From Mesorhizobium ventifaucium (lineage in GTDB: Bacteria > Pseudomonadota > Alphaproteobacteria > Rhizobiales > Rhizobiaceae), in NCBI RefSeq assembly GCF_935822925.1, contig NZ_CAKXZS010000030.1, positions 1 to 64,000 on the forward strand: a DNA stretch of 64,000 bases. The letters are read 5' to 3'. The notes under the pieces were generated by a model that was not told the origin of the DNA, searched no databases, and saw only the letters and a program-made list of their open reading frames with translations. Positions 16,939 to 28,431 of the stretch are shown piece by piece. The position numbers were made by a program, and so were the translations under genes. Within the stretch, counting starts at the first letter, position 1. Every line of letters starts with the position of its first letter.

Positions 16939-17148
16939 TCAGATCGCACGGTCTTTGTTCGGGAAAGCGCATCTCCAGCGCTTGACCTTGAGGGTCGGGT
17001 GCTCCTGCGACCATTTCGCGATTTCGGTGGGCGCCAGCATCATGCATTGCAACAGAGAGCCGCGGTTCTCGAAATAGAGATGTTCGTCTCGGCAGTTGCC
17101 AGGATTGGCGATCAGGCAAACCGTCAAGATGAGGTCGACCATATCCAT
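16939..17148 (-). CDS. Small Cys/Trp protein, member A of a local family
   Basis: A 69-residue protein beginning MDMVDLILTVCLIANPGNC. It belongs with two other small proteins in this window (33926-34126 and 49313-49513). Shared features are a short hydrophobic start, Cys-Leu-x3-Pro-x2-Cys, and a C-terminal pattern Ala-x2-Trp-x3-His-Pro-x3-Val-x-Arg-Trp-Arg (here AKWSQEHPTLKVKRWR). This member has two further Cys. The hydrophobic start is short for a signal peptide, so location is unclear. It precedes the importer genes by 42 bases and may head their operon. Function unknown. Confidence 0.7.
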   Translation of the reverse strand: MDMVDLILTVCLIANPGNCRDEHLYFENRGSLLQCMMLAPTEIAKWSQEHPTLKVKRWRCAFPNKDRAI

Positions 17149-17805
17149 TCAGCACCTCTTGCGGCTTGAAGACGCCCGCTTCGGCGAGATCCGGCCCGGT
17201 CTGCGAGCCTGGACAAACCGCCAATGCCGGAGTCCCGAGGTGCCCATGGAAAACCGGAATTGTTTGAGGCTACGCGTTCGCCCGATGGCCGTCAACAACG
17301 GCGAATGGAGAGGCGCGCCGATACCTGAAACAAAAACCCGCCTCATCGGGCGGGTCGTGGCGCAAATCAGGACCATGAATAAATTCCTAACACAACTGCC
17401 GTCACAAAGCAATGAAAATACGCGCGCAATCGCTCGCGGTATGCGCTGCCCCTCATCGCCCTGCCGGGCACTTCTCCGCGTATAGTGACGGGGAGAAGGA
17501 CGCCTTCGCAAAGGATTTCGCCAATCTCCAGAGTTGCAGAAAGGACGCCGACGTTGCGGCCAGCCCCTTCGCCCCGTCACTATACGGGGAGAAGGTGCCG
17601 GCAGGCGGATGAGGGGCAGCGCCGACGTTGACGGTGGCCAATACGACTTGGACGCGCTCCTTTGTCTGAAGCGACTGCCTTGAACTCGGGGTAGCGGTTG
17701 ACATCCCTCATCTGCCGGGTAGCTTCCAGCATGCAGGATGCCGATGATCAAACAAAGGCATGCGCAAATCGTCCAGGGCACCTTGACGATCAATGAGGAA
17801 ATGCC
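17149..17805. other. 657-base gap between the importer operon and a cytochrome c gene
   Basis: No gene was recognised. It contains the inverted-repeat element at 17443-17622, described separately. The rest holds the promoter of the leftward operon and of the rightward cytochrome gene. Confidence 0.5.
17443..17622. repeat. 180-bp element with long terminal inverted repeats
   Basis: The two ends are near-copies in opposite orientation, about 55-60 bases each. Left end: GCGCTGCCCCTCATCGCC, CTGCCGGGCACTTCTCC, then GTATAGTGACGGGGAGAAGG. The right end read backwards gives GCGCTGCCCCTCATCCGCC, CTGCCGGCACCTTCTCC, then GTATAGTGACGGGGCGAAGG. The centre is about 60 bases with no coding signal. This is the structure of a MITE-like intergenic repeat; similar palindromic repeats are, from memory, common in rhizobial genomes. 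It can fold into a long hairpin in RNA. Confidence 0.8.
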
Positions 17806-18186
17806 ATGCGTGCAATCGCATTTTTCGCCGTCGTGTCCGTTGCGACTGCTATCACGAACCAATCGCAGGCACAGGATGCCGCGGCGGGTGAGAAGGTCTT
17901 CGCCAAATGCAAGGCCTGCCACGTCGTCGACGAGGACAAGAACAAGATCGGTCCGTCATTGAGCGGCGTCATCGGCCGGACGGCCGGCACGCATCCGGGG
18001 TTCAAATATTCTAAAGCCATGACCGAGGCGGGCGCATCCGGCCTCAAATGGGACGACGCCACGCTGACGAATTACCTTCGCGACCCAAAGGGCATGATCA
18101 AAGGTGGGAAGATGGCGTTTCCCGGCCTCAAGAAGGACGAGGATCTCGCCAACGTCATCGCCTATCTGAAGCAATTCTCCAAGTAA
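17806..18186 (+). CDS. Soluble cytochrome c, class I
   Basis: A 126-residue periplasmic cytochrome c. Signal peptide about residues 1-22 (ending SQAQ). The heme site CKACH is at 35-39 and the axial Met is probably Met103 (GGKMAFPGLK). The body (VDEDKNKIGPSLSGVIGRTAG) matches the mitochondrial-type cytochrome c2 group. It stands alone between the importer operon and the cbb operon. It could carry electrons from XoxG to the terminal oxidase, a role known for such cytochromes in methylotrophs, but this is inference. Confidence 0.9.
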   Translation: MRAIAFFAVVSVATAITNQSQAQDAAAGEKVFAKCKACHVVDEDKNKIGPSLSGVIGRTAGTHPGFKYSKAMTEAGASGLKWDDATLTNYLRDPKGMIKGGKMAFPGLKKDEDLANVIAYLKQFSK

Positions 18187-18273
18187 CACGGTTCTTCCGC
18201 AGGAGGTAACCCGGTTCTTCCCCGGAAGTAACCCGGTTCTTCCCTCGGAAGTGCCCGGTTCTTCCGTAGGAAG
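18184..18273. repeat. four tandem 22-23 bp hairpin units
   Basis: Four units in a row (18184-18206, 18207-18228, 18229-18251, 18252-18273) follow the pattern TAACCCGGTTCTTCC-NN-GGAAG. Each holds CTTCC and GGAAG and can fold as a small hairpin. The array lies directly after the cytochrome stop codon and before the end of gph, so it may end transcription from both sides. It looks like a slippage expansion. Confidence 0.82.
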
Positions 18274-18329
18274 TAACTTCGCCGGCCGTTCGAAACTGCG
18301 TTCGGCCGGCGCCTTGGTGGTGGCGCCGG

Positions 18330-19031
18330 TCACGCGGCGTCTTGCAGCCTACGCATAGCGGAAGGCAGGTCGAGCAAGCCGTCGCAAACCAGGTCGGCGC
18401 CCAGCTCTTCAACGGCAATTTGCGTGTAGCCGCCACGCAGCAGAATGACGGGCATGCCGGCGGCGCGCGCGGCGGCCACGTCGGCGCCGCTGTCTCCGAC
18501 CATCAGCGCGTCACGAGGCTCGACCTGAAGCTGGTCGAGCGCCAGCAGCAGAGCGTCGGGCGCCGGTTTCAGGCAAGTCACCGCGTCTCCGCCGACGATC
18601 GTGCCGAGATATTCCGTCAGCCCGAAATGCAGCAGGATCTCGCGAGCCGCCAACTGCGGCTTGTTGGTCACCACGCCCATGGCTATTCCGCTCAAATGGA
18701 AGTGGGTGAGAACCTCCCTGACGCCAGGCATCAGCGTCGTCAGGCCGGTCAGATGTCTGCGGTAGATCGGCGTCATGGCGCGGTTGGCCTCGTCAAGCGC
18801 ACTGCCGAGCAGCGGCGTGCCGGAAGCGGCGAAGGCGCGCTCGACCAGTTTCCTGACGCCGCCGCCGATCATCGCCTTGACCTGCTCCAGGCGCAGCGGC
18901 GACAGATCGCGACCGGCCAGCAACTCGTTGACGGCGGCGGTTATATCAGGCGCCGAATCGACCAGCGTGCCGTCGAGATCGAACAGGATCGCTTTCGGCG
19001 ATCGAAACCGCCTGCCTGCCCCGACGTTCAT
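18330..19031 (-). CDS. gph: Phosphoglycolate phosphatase
   Basis: Phosphoglycolate phosphatase (cbbZ-type), 233 residues, of the HAD family. It removes phosphate from 2-phosphoglycolate formed by RuBisCO oxygenation. The HAD motifs are ILFDLDGTLVDSAPD (nucleophile Asp), VVTNKPQLA and LMVGDSGADVAAARAAGMP. The start at 19031 overlaps the upstream gene stop by four bases (ATGA). The open frame extends further up but lies inside that gene. Last gene of the cbb operon, matching its role. Confidence 0.93.
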   Translation of the reverse strand: MNVGAGRRFRSPKAILFDLDGTLVDSAPDITAAVNELLAGRDLSPLRLEQVKAMIGGGVRKLVERAFAASGTPLLGSALDEANRAMTPIYRRHLTGLTTLMPGVREVLTHFHLSGIAMGVVTNKPQLAAREILLHFGLTEYLGTIVGGDAVTCLKPAPDALLLALDQLQVEPRDALMVGDSGADVAAARAAGMPVILLRGGYTQIAVEELGADLVCDGLLDLPSAMRRLQDAA

Positions 19032-19585
19032 GCAGCATCCTTCCACTTGATCGAGCAGCCGATCGAAGCAATCTGGTCCAGCGGTCCGTCGCCGGTTCGG
19101 GCGATCTGTCTCATCGCCTCGAACAGGTCGCGTCTTAGCCCGGGCGGTCCGGCGTCGCGTCGCGCCGCGTCCAGCCGGCCGCGATATTGCAGCGTCAATT
19201 CGCTGTTGAGCCCGAAGAAATCCGGAGTGCAAACGGCTCCATAGGCACGCGCCACCGTCTGGCGCTCGTCGTGGAGGTAGGGAAAAGTGAAGCCGTTCGT
19301 CCTGGCGAAGAGCTTCATGTTGTCGAAGGAATCATCCGGATAGGCGTCGGCATCGTTGGAGTTGATCGCGACAAAGCCGATGCCTTCGGGCTTCAGGTCG
19401 TTGGCATCGCGGACGATGCGTGAAATCACCGCCTTCACATAGGGGCAGTGGTTGCAGATGAAGGCCACCACCAGCCCGTTCGGACCGGCCTGGCTGAGGA
19501 TCGAATGCGATTTGCCGTCGACGCCGGGCAAGACGGCATCGATGGCTTGCCAGCCGAAATCGCAGACAGGTGGGATTGCCGCCAA
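19028..19585 (-). CDS. Thioredoxin-family protein in the cbb operon
   Basis: A 185-residue thioredoxin-fold protein of the AhpC/TSA-like group, with the redox motif CNHC at residues 44-47 (FICNHCPYVKAV). A cis-Pro region is seen in AVCTPDFFGLNSE. There is no signal peptide, so it is probably cytoplasmic. It sits between rpe and gph in the Calvin-cycle operon, overlapping gph by four bases. It may tune or protect Calvin enzymes by thiol chemistry, but no such role is proven for this family. Confidence 0.87.
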   Translation of the reverse strand: MAAIPPVCDFGWQAIDAVLPGVDGKSHSILSQAGPNGLVVAFICNHCPYVKAVISRIVRDANDLKPEGIGFVAINSNDADAYPDDSFDNMKLFARTNGFTFPYLHDERQTVARAYGAVCTPDFFGLNSELTLQYRGRLDAARRDAGPPGLRRDLFEAMRQIARTGDGPLDQIASIGCSIKWKDAA

Positions 19586-19606
19586 GGTTTCCTCCGATGA
19601 AACGGT

Positions 19607-20293
19607 TTACGCGGCTTTCCGGATCGCCCCGTCGGCCGCCTGCCTGATGGCGCCGATATTGGCGCGATAGGCCGCCTCGCTGCCGCCCTTGAAGATTGCC
19701 GAGCCGGCGACCAGAACATTGGCGCCGGCCGCGGTGACCAGCGGAGCGGTCTCGGGGGTGACGCCGCCGTCGATCTCGATGTCGATCGGGCGGTTGCCGA
19801 TCAGCGCCTTGACCCGCCTGACCTTGTCGACGACAGAAGGAATGAACGCCTGGCCGCCGAAGCCCGGATTGACGGTCATCAGAAGCACCAGATCGAGCCG
19901 GTCGAGCACATATTCGATGACGCTTTCCGGCGTCGACGGGTTCAGCGACACGCCGGCCTTCTTGCCGAGATTCCTGATCGCCTGCAGCGAACGGTCGAGA
20001 TGCGGCCCGGCCTCGGCATGCACGGTGATGATGTCGCAGCCGGCATCGGCGAAGGCGGCGAGATAGACGTCGGCCGGCGCAATCATCAGGTGACAGTCGA
20101 AGACCTTGTCGGTTCGATTGCGGATCGCCTTGATCACCGGCGGACCGAAGGTGATGTTGGGCACGAAATGGCCGTCCATGACGTCGAGATGGATCCAGTC
20201 GGCGCCCGCCCGGACGACCGCTTCGACTTCGTCGCCGAGCCGCGAGAAATCCGCAGAAAGCACCGAGGGCGCAATGATTGTCTTGGTACCCAT
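19607..20293 (-). CDS. rpe: Ribulose-phosphate 3-epimerase
   Basis: Ribulose-phosphate 3-epimerase (cbbE), 228 residues, interconverting ribulose 5-phosphate and xylulose 5-phosphate. Motifs are [72 protein letters not shown] and VAGSAIFKG. Start 20293 has GGAG about nine bases upstream and gives the common N-terminus [10 protein letters not shown]; Met codons at 20308 and 20335 are alternatives. Between cbbX and the thioredoxin gene in the cbb operon. Confidence 0.95.
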   Translation of the reverse strand: MGTKTIIAPSVLSADFSRLGDEVEAVVRAGADWIHLDVMDGHFVPNITFGPPVIKAIRNRTDKVFDCHLMIAPADVYLAAFADAGCDIITVHAEAGPHLDRSLQAIRNLGKKAGVSLNPSTPESVIEYVLDRLDLVLLMTVNPGFGGQAFIPSVVDKVRRVKALIGNRPIDIEIDGGVTPETAPLVTAAGANVLVAGSAIFKGGSEAAYRANIGAIRQAADGAIRKAA

Positions 20294-20347
20294 GTTCGTC
20301 GGCTCCATTCCGTCTTCCGTTTCCGGTCGCTGCACGCAACCGGCTTG

Positions 20348-21286
20348 TCAGCGCGGCTTCGTCTCCGGTTCGCCTTCGAGCTTGCCTTGCGCGAACACGC
20401 GGCTGCCGCGAATATCGGATTCCTCAATGGTGATAAGGTCGGTCTTCGTCAACACCCGGTCGCGCGACGTGAAAAGCCGGTTGGCCTGGCGAAGCCGCGC
20501 CCGGTCGAGCCCATTGCGAACCGAGCGAGCGTTGGAGAAATGCGGCAGCCGCATGCGGATCGGCAGATACTCTTCGAGCGCCTTGGCCGCCGCCTCGCTG
20601 AGACGGTAATTCTGTTCCGCCAGCATGATCTCGGCGATCGATTTGAGCTCGCTGACGCCGTAGTCGGGAAAATCGAGGTGATGGGCGATGCGTGAGCGCA
20701 TGCCGGGATTGCTGTCGAAAAAGCGGTCCATCTTGTTCTTGTAGCCGGCAAGAATCACAGCCAGATCGTCACGGTTGTTTTCCATGCATTGCAGCAGGAT
20801 TTCGATCGATTCCTGGCCGTAGTCGCGTTCGTTCTCGGGCTTGTAGAGATAGTAGGCCTCGTCGATGAAAAGCACCCCGCCCATGGCGCGCTTGATCACT
20901 TCGCGGGTTTTGGGTGCGGTGTGGCCGACATACTGGCCGACGAGATCGTCTCGCGTCACCGCGACCATGTGGCCTTCGCGGACATAGCCGAGACGATGCA
21001 GGATTTCGGCCATCCTGAGCGCCACAGTGGTTTTTCCGGTGCCGGGATTTCCAGTAAAGTTCATGTGCAGCGTCGGCGCGCCCGAGGTCAGGCCGAACTT
21101 GCGGCGAAGCCGGTCGACCAGGAGCAGCGCCGCAATCTCGCGGATGCGGGTCTTGACCGGCTTCAGGCCAACGAGTTCGCGGTCGAGCTTGCCCAACACC
21201 TCATCGATGTTGGACGCCTCGAACTCGGCCTGCAGATCGACCGGCGCGTCCTGCGCGGCAGCGCCCTTTGCTATCGCGTCCAGCAT
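20348..21286 (-). CDS. cbbX: RuBisCO activase CbbX
   Basis: CbbX, 312 residues, the AAA+ activase of red-type RuBisCO; it pulls on the C-terminus of the large subunit to release inhibitory sugar phosphates. Walker A is in [18 protein letters not shown] and Walker B in [15 protein letters not shown]. The pore-loop region [16 protein letters not shown] and sensor region [11 protein letters not shown] are present. Located directly after cbbLS with 8 bases between cbbS and cbbX, as in other red-type operons. Confidence 0.96.
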   Translation of the reverse strand: MLDAIAKGAAAQDAPVDLQAEFEASNIDEVLGKLDRELVGLKPVKTRIREIAALLLVDRLRRKFGLTSGAPTLHMNFTGNPGTGKTTVALRMAEILHRLGYVREGHMVAVTRDDLVGQYVGHTAPKTREVIKRAMGGVLFIDEAYYLYKPENERDYGQESIEILLQCMENNRDDLAVILAGYKNKMDRFFDSNPGMRSRIAHHLDFPDYGVSELKSIAEIMLAEQNYRLSEAAAKALEEYLPIRMRLPHFSNARSVRNGLDRARLRQANRLFTSRDRVLTKTDLITIEESDIRGSRVFAQGKLEGEPETKPR

Positions 21287-21294
21287 GGTTTCGG

Positions 21295-21729
21295 CTAGCT
21301 CCGCTCGCCTTCGGGCCTGTCGGTCGCATAAGGCACGATCGAATAGCCCTGGCTGCGGCCGTCGCGCTCCTGGCGCAGCAGCCGGAACCCGGGTTCGTTG
21401 GGCGGCCGGTTGACCATGAACGACATGCGCGGCGCTTCCCAGCCCTTGCTCGAATCAAAGGCGGTGACCCGGACATACATGTTGGGCATGGCTTTGCGGC
21501 AATTGTTGACCTCAAGCAGGATGCCGGCTGGGTCCCTCAGGTCGAACATCGGGTTGCCGTACATTTCCCAATAGGTGTTTCGCGGATGCGGATCATCCGT
21601 GTACTCGACGCTGACCGCCCAGTGGTTTTTCAGCGCGTATTTGATCTGCGCCGAAATCTGCTCATCGGTCAGGTCGGGCAGGAACGAAAACTGTCCCTGC
21701 GTGACCTTGTTTCCCGGATTGGTCATCAT
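21295..21729 (-). CDS. cbbS: RuBisCO small subunit, red type
   Basis: Small subunit of ribulose bisphosphate carboxylase, 144 residues. It starts [17 protein letters not shown] and contains [24 protein letters not shown], typical of form IC. The extended C-terminus ([24 protein letters not shown]) is the hairpin found in red-type small subunits. Starts at 21729 or one codon later (two Met in a row). It follows cbbL with 18 bases between. Confidence 0.97.
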   Translation of the reverse strand: MMTNPGNKVTQGQFSFLPDLTDEQISAQIKYALKNHWAVSVEYTDDPHPRNTYWEMYGNPMFDLRDPAGILLEVNNCRKAMPNMYVRVTAFDSSKGWEAPRMSFMVNRPPNEPGFRLLRQERDGRSQGYSIVPYATDRPEGERS

Positions 21730-21747
21730 GGCGACGGTTCCTTTCGT

Positions 21748-24341
<2,594 letters not shown>

Positions 24342-24355
24342 TTTTGGGGTCCTTC

Positions 24356-26362
24356 CTAGATGATGAGCTTCAGTGCCGCTGCGGCGACGGCTTCGGGCGT
24401 GACGTCGAAATGCCGGTAGAGATCCGGGGCAGGGGCGCTGGCGCCGAAACCGGCCATGCCGACGAAAGCGCCGGTGTCGCCGATCCAGCGGTCCCAGCCG
24501 AGCCGTGCCGCGGCTTCGACGGCAATGCGCGGCGCCGAGCCTAGGATGGCCTTTCGTATACCGGTATCCTGTTCCTCAAACAGCTCCCAGCACGGCATCG
24601 AGACGACCGCGGCGGCGATGCCGTGCTCGGTCTCCAGCCGTTCGGCGGCGGCGACGGCGATCTCGACCTCCGAGCCGGTGGCGATCAGCGTCACGGCGCG
24701 GTGCCCGGCCGGCTCGCGCAGGATGTAGGCGCCCTGGCTCGACCGGTTCTCGTCGCCGTGCGCTTGGCGCAGCATCGGCAGGTTCTGGCGCGAGAGCACC
24801 AGCACGCTCGGCCGGTTCTTGCTCTTCAGCGCCAGTTCCCAGCACTCCGCCGTTTCGATGATGTCTGCCGGCCGGAAGACGTTGAGGTTGGGCGTCGCCC
24901 GCAGCATCGCCAGGTGCTCGATCGGCTGATGGGTCGGGCCGTCCTCGCCGAGCCCGATGGAATCATGGGTCATCACATAGATGACGCGCTGGCCCATCAG
25001 CGCCGAGAGCCGCATCGCGCCGCGCGCATAGTCGGCGAAGCACAGGAAGGTGCCGCCATAAGGCACGAAGCCGCCATGCAGCGCGATGCCGTTCATGGCC
25101 GCGGCCATGCCATGCTCGCGGATGCCGTAGTGGATGTAGCGGCCGGCATAGGCACCAGGCGCTATGCGATCCATGCCCTTGGTCATCGTCAGGTTCGAAT
25201 GCGTCAGATCGGCGGAGCCGCCGACGGTCAGCTCGGTTGCCGCGTTGATGGCGCCGAGCGCCATTTCGGAGGCTTTTCGCGTTGCGACCTTGGTCGCCTT
25301 TTCGACATGCTCCTTGCGGAAAGCGCCGAGCGCTTCGAAGACCGCGTCGGGCAGGGTGCCGGCGACCGCGCGCTCGAAGGCCTGGCGCTGCGGCGAGGCG
25401 GCAAGCCGCTGCTCCCAAGCGTGCCGCGCTGCTTGCCCGCGCTCGGCAATTTCGCGCCAGGCGAAAAGGATGTCGTCCGGCACCTCGAACGGCGCGCAGG
25501 CCCAGCCGATGTTCTCGCGCGTCGCGGCGATCTCGGCATCGCCCAGCGGTGCGCCATGCGTCTTTTCCGAGCCGCCCAGATTGGGCGCGCCCTTGCCGAT
25601 CACCGTGCGGCAGGCGATCAGGGACGGCCGGTCCGACTGCTGCGCCACTTCGATTGCCGCAGCCACGGCTTCCAAATCGTGGCCGTCCACCGACTGGACA
25701 TGCCATCCAGCGGCTTCGAACCGGGCCGGCTGGTTCATCGACGTCGACAGCGACGTCGGTCCGTCGATCGAGATCGCATTGTCGTCCCAGAAGACGATCA
25801 GCCGGGCGAGCTTCAGGTGACCGGCAAAGTCGATCGCCTCATGGCTGATGCCTTCCTGCAGGCAGCCGTCGCCGGCGATTACGTAGGTGAAATGGTCGAC
25901 GAGATCGGCGCAGTGGCGGGCGGCAAGCATGCGCTCGGCTAGCGCCATGCCGACGGCGGTCGAGATGCCTTGTCCAAGCGGACCGGTCGTCGCCTCGATG
26001 CCAAGCGCATGGCCATATTCGGGATGTCCGGCGGTGCGGCTGCCCAACTGGCGAAACCGCTGCAATTGCTCGATCGGCATATCTTCGTAGCCGAGCAGGT
26101 AGTGCAGCGCATATTGCAGCATCGAGCCGTGCCCGGCCGAAAGCACGAAGCGGTCGCGATCGGGCCAGCTGGGCGCCGACGGATCGATGTTGATGAAGCG
26201 GCCGAACAGCACCGTCGCGACGTCGGCCATGCCCATCGGCATGCCCGGATGACCGGAGTTGGCCTTCTGGACGCTGTCCATCGCCAATGCGCGAATGGCG
26301 TTCGCCATGTCGCGCTCCGAGACGGCGGCGACGGGCTTCAGGGCTGCTGCTTGGCTGTTCAT
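24356..26362 (-). CDS. tkt: Transketolase
   Basis: Transketolase (cbbT), 668 residues, thiamine-diphosphate-dependent transfer of two-carbon units in the Calvin and pentose-phosphate cycles. Motifs are [19 protein letters not shown] at the N-terminus, [13 protein letters not shown] with [10 protein letters not shown] (ThDP-binding), FRIREHGM-like sequence [14 protein letters not shown], and [18 protein letters not shown]. Start 26362 is preferred; an in-frame Met at 26383 adds seven residues. Separated by 10 bases from the phosphoribulokinase gene upstream. Confidence 0.97.
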   Translation of the reverse strand: MNSQAAALKPVAAVSERDMANAIRALAMDSVQKANSGHPGMPMGMADVATVLFGRFINIDPSAPSWPDRDRFVLSAGHGSMLQYALHYLLGYEDMPIEQLQRFRQLGSRTAGHPEYGHALGIEATTGPLGQGISTAVGMALAERMLAARHCADLVDHFTYVIAGDGCLQEGISHEAIDFAGHLKLARLIVFWDDNAISIDGPTSLSTSMNQPARFEAAGWHVQSVDGHDLEAVAAAIEVAQQSDRPSLIACRTVIGKGAPNLGGSEKTHGAPLGDAEIAATRENIGWACAPFEVPDDILFAWREIAERGQAARHAWEQRLAASPQRQAFERAVAGTLPDAVFEALGAFRKEHVEKATKVATRKASEMALGAINAATELTVGGSADLTHSNLTMTKGMDRIAPGAYAGRYIHYGIREHGMAAAMNGIALHGGFVPYGGTFLCFADYARGAMRLSALMGQRVIYVMTHDSIGLGEDGPTHQPIEHLAMLRATPNLNVFRPADIIETAECWELALKSKNRPSVLVLSRQNLPMLRQAHGDENRSSQGAYILREPAGHRAVTLIATGSEVEIAVAAAERLETEHGIAAAVVSMPCWELFEEQDTGIRKAILGSAPRIAVEAAARLGWDRWIGDTGAFVGMAGFGASAPAPDLYRHFDVTPEAVAAAALKLII

Positions 26363-26372
26363 GGCGTCCTCC

Positions 26373-27245
26373 TCACGACACACGGTTCTTGCGTTCGATC
26401 AATTGCAGGATGAGCGGCGTCAGGATCAGCTGCATGGCAAGGTCGAGCTTGTTGCCTGGCACCACTATGGAATTCGGCCGCGACATGAAGGAGTCGTGGA
26501 TCATCGAAAGCAGGTAGGGGAAATCGATGCCGCGGGGATTGGCGAAGCGGATGACCAGCATCGATTCGTCGGGCGTCGGAATCCAGCGCGCGATGAACGG
26601 GTTGGACGTGTCGACGATCGGCACGCGCTGGAAGTTGATGGCGGTCTGCGAGAATTGCGGGACGATGTAGCGGACATAGTCCGGCATGCGGCGCAGGATG
26701 ACGTCCATCACCGCCTCGGTGGAATAGCCGCGGGTTGCCCGGTCGCGATGGATCTTCTGGATCCATTCGAGATTTATGACCGGCACCACGCCGATCCTGA
26801 GGTCGGCGTGCCGGGCCAGGTCTATCTTGTCGGTGACGACGCAGCCATGCAGGCCCTCGTAGAAGAGCAGGTCGCTCGGCGGGAATTCGCGCCATTCGGT
26901 AAAATGGCCCGGCGGCGTGCCGTACTGCTTCTCCTCGTCCTCGTCATGGATGTAGGTGCGGGTCTTTCCGGTTCCGCGGCGCCCATATTCCTCAAACACC
27001 TCTTCGAGGATTGCGAGTTCGTTGGCCTCGGCATGAAAGTGGGTGAAGTTCGGATTGCCGGCCTTCTCCTGCTCGGCCACCTTGACCTTCATCGTGGCGC
27101 GGTCGTAGCGGTGAAAGGCATCGCCTTCGATGAAGGCGGCGTCGATGTTCTCGCGCCGGAAGATCAGCTCGAAGATGCGTTTGACCGAGGTGGTGCCGGC
27201 GCCCGACGACCCGGTGATGGTGATGATGGGGTGCTTTGCCGACAT
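26373..27245 (-). CDS. cbbP: Phosphoribulokinase
   Basis: Phosphoribulokinase, 290 residues, ATP-dependent synthesis of ribulose 1,5-bisphosphate, a committed Calvin-cycle enzyme. The P-loop is [14 protein letters not shown]. Further family features are [15 protein letters not shown]-like [10 protein letters not shown], and the [15 protein letters not shown] segment. Five bases separate it from the fructose bisphosphatase gene upstream. Confidence 0.97.
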   Translation of the reverse strand: MSAKHPIITITGSSGAGTTSVKRIFELIFRRENIDAAFIEGDAFHRYDRATMKVKVAEQEKAGNPNFTHFHAEANELAILEEVFEEYGRRGTGKTRTYIHDEDEEKQYGTPPGHFTEWREFPPSDLLFYEGLHGCVVTDKIDLARHADLRIGVVPVINLEWIQKIHRDRATRGYSTEAVMDVILRRMPDYVRYIVPQFSQTAINFQRVPIVDTSNPFIARWIPTPDESMLVIRFANPRGIDFPYLLSMIHDSFMSRPNSIVVPGNKLDLAMQLILTPLILQLIERKNRVS

Positions 27246-27250
27246 GATGC

Positions 27251-28312
27251 TCAGGCCCTGAACAGGCCGCGGCGGCTGAACAGCGGCGCACGCTCGCCGA
27301 TCGCGCTGGGCTCGATGTGGTAGCGAGTGATGCGCGCGACTTCGCGTGCCGATCCGAACACCACGGGCACGCGCTGGTGCAGGCTCTCGGGTTCGATTTC
27401 TAGGATGCGGGTGATCGTGTCGGTGGCGGCGCCGCCCGCCTGTTCGATGAGATAGGCGATCGGGTTGGCCTCATAGACGAGGCGCAGCCGTCCCTGGCGG
27501 TAACCCTTGCGCTTGTCGCCTGGATACAGGAATACGCCGCCGCGCATCAATATGCGGTAGCAGTCGGCGACCAGGGAGGCGATCCAGCGCATGTTGAAGT
27601 CCTTTCCGCGTGGGCCTTCGGTGCCTTCGAGGCAGTCGTCGATGTAGAGCCGCACCGCCTCGTCCCAATGCCGGTAGTTGGCGGCATTGATGGCGAACTC
27701 CTGGGTACGCTGCGGGATGATCCGGCTCTCGTAGGCCTGGACGAAAGTGCCGAGCCTGGTCGAGAGAACGAAGACATGCGTGCCGCTGCCGAGCGACAGA
27801 ACCAGCGCCAGCTGCGGCCCGTAGATGAAGAAACCGGCGCCCAGCTGGTTCACGCCTGCCTGCAAAAAAGCGGCGGCCGGATTTTTGTCCGGCGCGCCAG
27901 TTGCAGGGAGGCCAGCTGCAGGGAGGAGCGAGAAGATCGTTCCGATCGACACGTTGGTATCGATGTTGGAAGAGCCGTCGAGCGGGTCGATGGCGATGGC
28001 GAGAGGCGCCTGGCTGTCGAGCAGGACCGGCTGCTCCAGTTCTTCGGAGGCATAGAGCGCGACCGGAGCGTGGCGCATGGCGTCGAGGAAGATGTCGTCG
28101 GCGAAGATGTCGAGATCCTTCTGGATGTCGCCGTCGGCATTGGCGCTGCGGGTCCCGGCAAAGGCGGCGCCGAGCACCCCCTGATTGATGGTGTTGCGGA
28201 CCTTGGTGGCGGCCTGCGTCAGCTGACGGACGGTGGCGACGACCGCGGAACGCAGTTCGTCGGGCGGGCCGAGATAGGAATTCAGAAATGCGTCGAGCGT
28301 TGCCGCTGGCAT
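27251..28312 (-). CDS. cbbF: Fructose-1,6-bisphosphatase class I
   Basis: Fructose 1,6-bisphosphatase (class I), 353 residues, first gene of the cbb operon. The metal and substrate motif IAIDPLDGSSNIDTNVSIGTIF is intact, as is FLYPGDKRKGYRQGRLRLVYEA near the C-terminus. Start 28312 is fixed by GGGAGGTTACG just upstream. A 15-base tandem duplication (27898-27927) adds five residues (LPAAG then LPATG) just after the active-site motif; the frame is kept. Divergent from cbbR across a 119-base operator region. Confidence 0.96.
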   Translation of the reverse strand: MPAATLDAFLNSYLGPPDELRSAVVATVRQLTQAATKVRNTINQGVLGAAFAGTRSANADGDIQKDLDIFADDIFLDAMRHAPVALYASEELEQPVLLDSQAPLAIAIDPLDGSSNIDTNVSIGTIFSLLPAAGLPATGAPDKNPAAAFLQAGVNQLGAGFFIYGPQLALVLSLGSGTHVFVLSTRLGTFVQAYESRIIPQRTQEFAINAANYRHWDEAVRLYIDDCLEGTEGPRGKDFNMRWIASLVADCYRILMRGGVFLYPGDKRKGYRQGRLRLVYEANPIAYLIEQAGGAATDTITRILEIEPESLHQRVPVVFGSAREVARITRYHIEPSAIGERAPLFSRRGLFRA

Positions 28313-28379
28313 CGTAACCTCCCGATCCAGCCGCAACTCCTCCGGCCGAATTGGGGAATGAGAACAAACGGCGTGAGAT

Positions 28380-28425
28380 AAGTAAAATTCAATAACTTTA
28401 CTTTCGTACTAAAAAAAATTTAGTA
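28380..28425. promoter_or_regulatory. Two inverted repeats in the cbbF-cbbR gap (CbbR operator)
   Basis: Two 7-bp inverted repeats lie in the 119-base gap. The first is AAGTAAA (28380-28386) with TTTACTT (28397-28403), spacer 10. The second is TACTAAA (28407-28413) with TTTAGTA (28419-28425), spacer 5, ending seven bases before the cbbR start. The region is strikingly AT-rich. LysR regulators such as CbbR bind T-N11-A type sites between their own gene and the target operon, so these are the likely recognition and activation sites. Confidence 0.7.
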
Positions 28426-28431
28426 TGGCGC

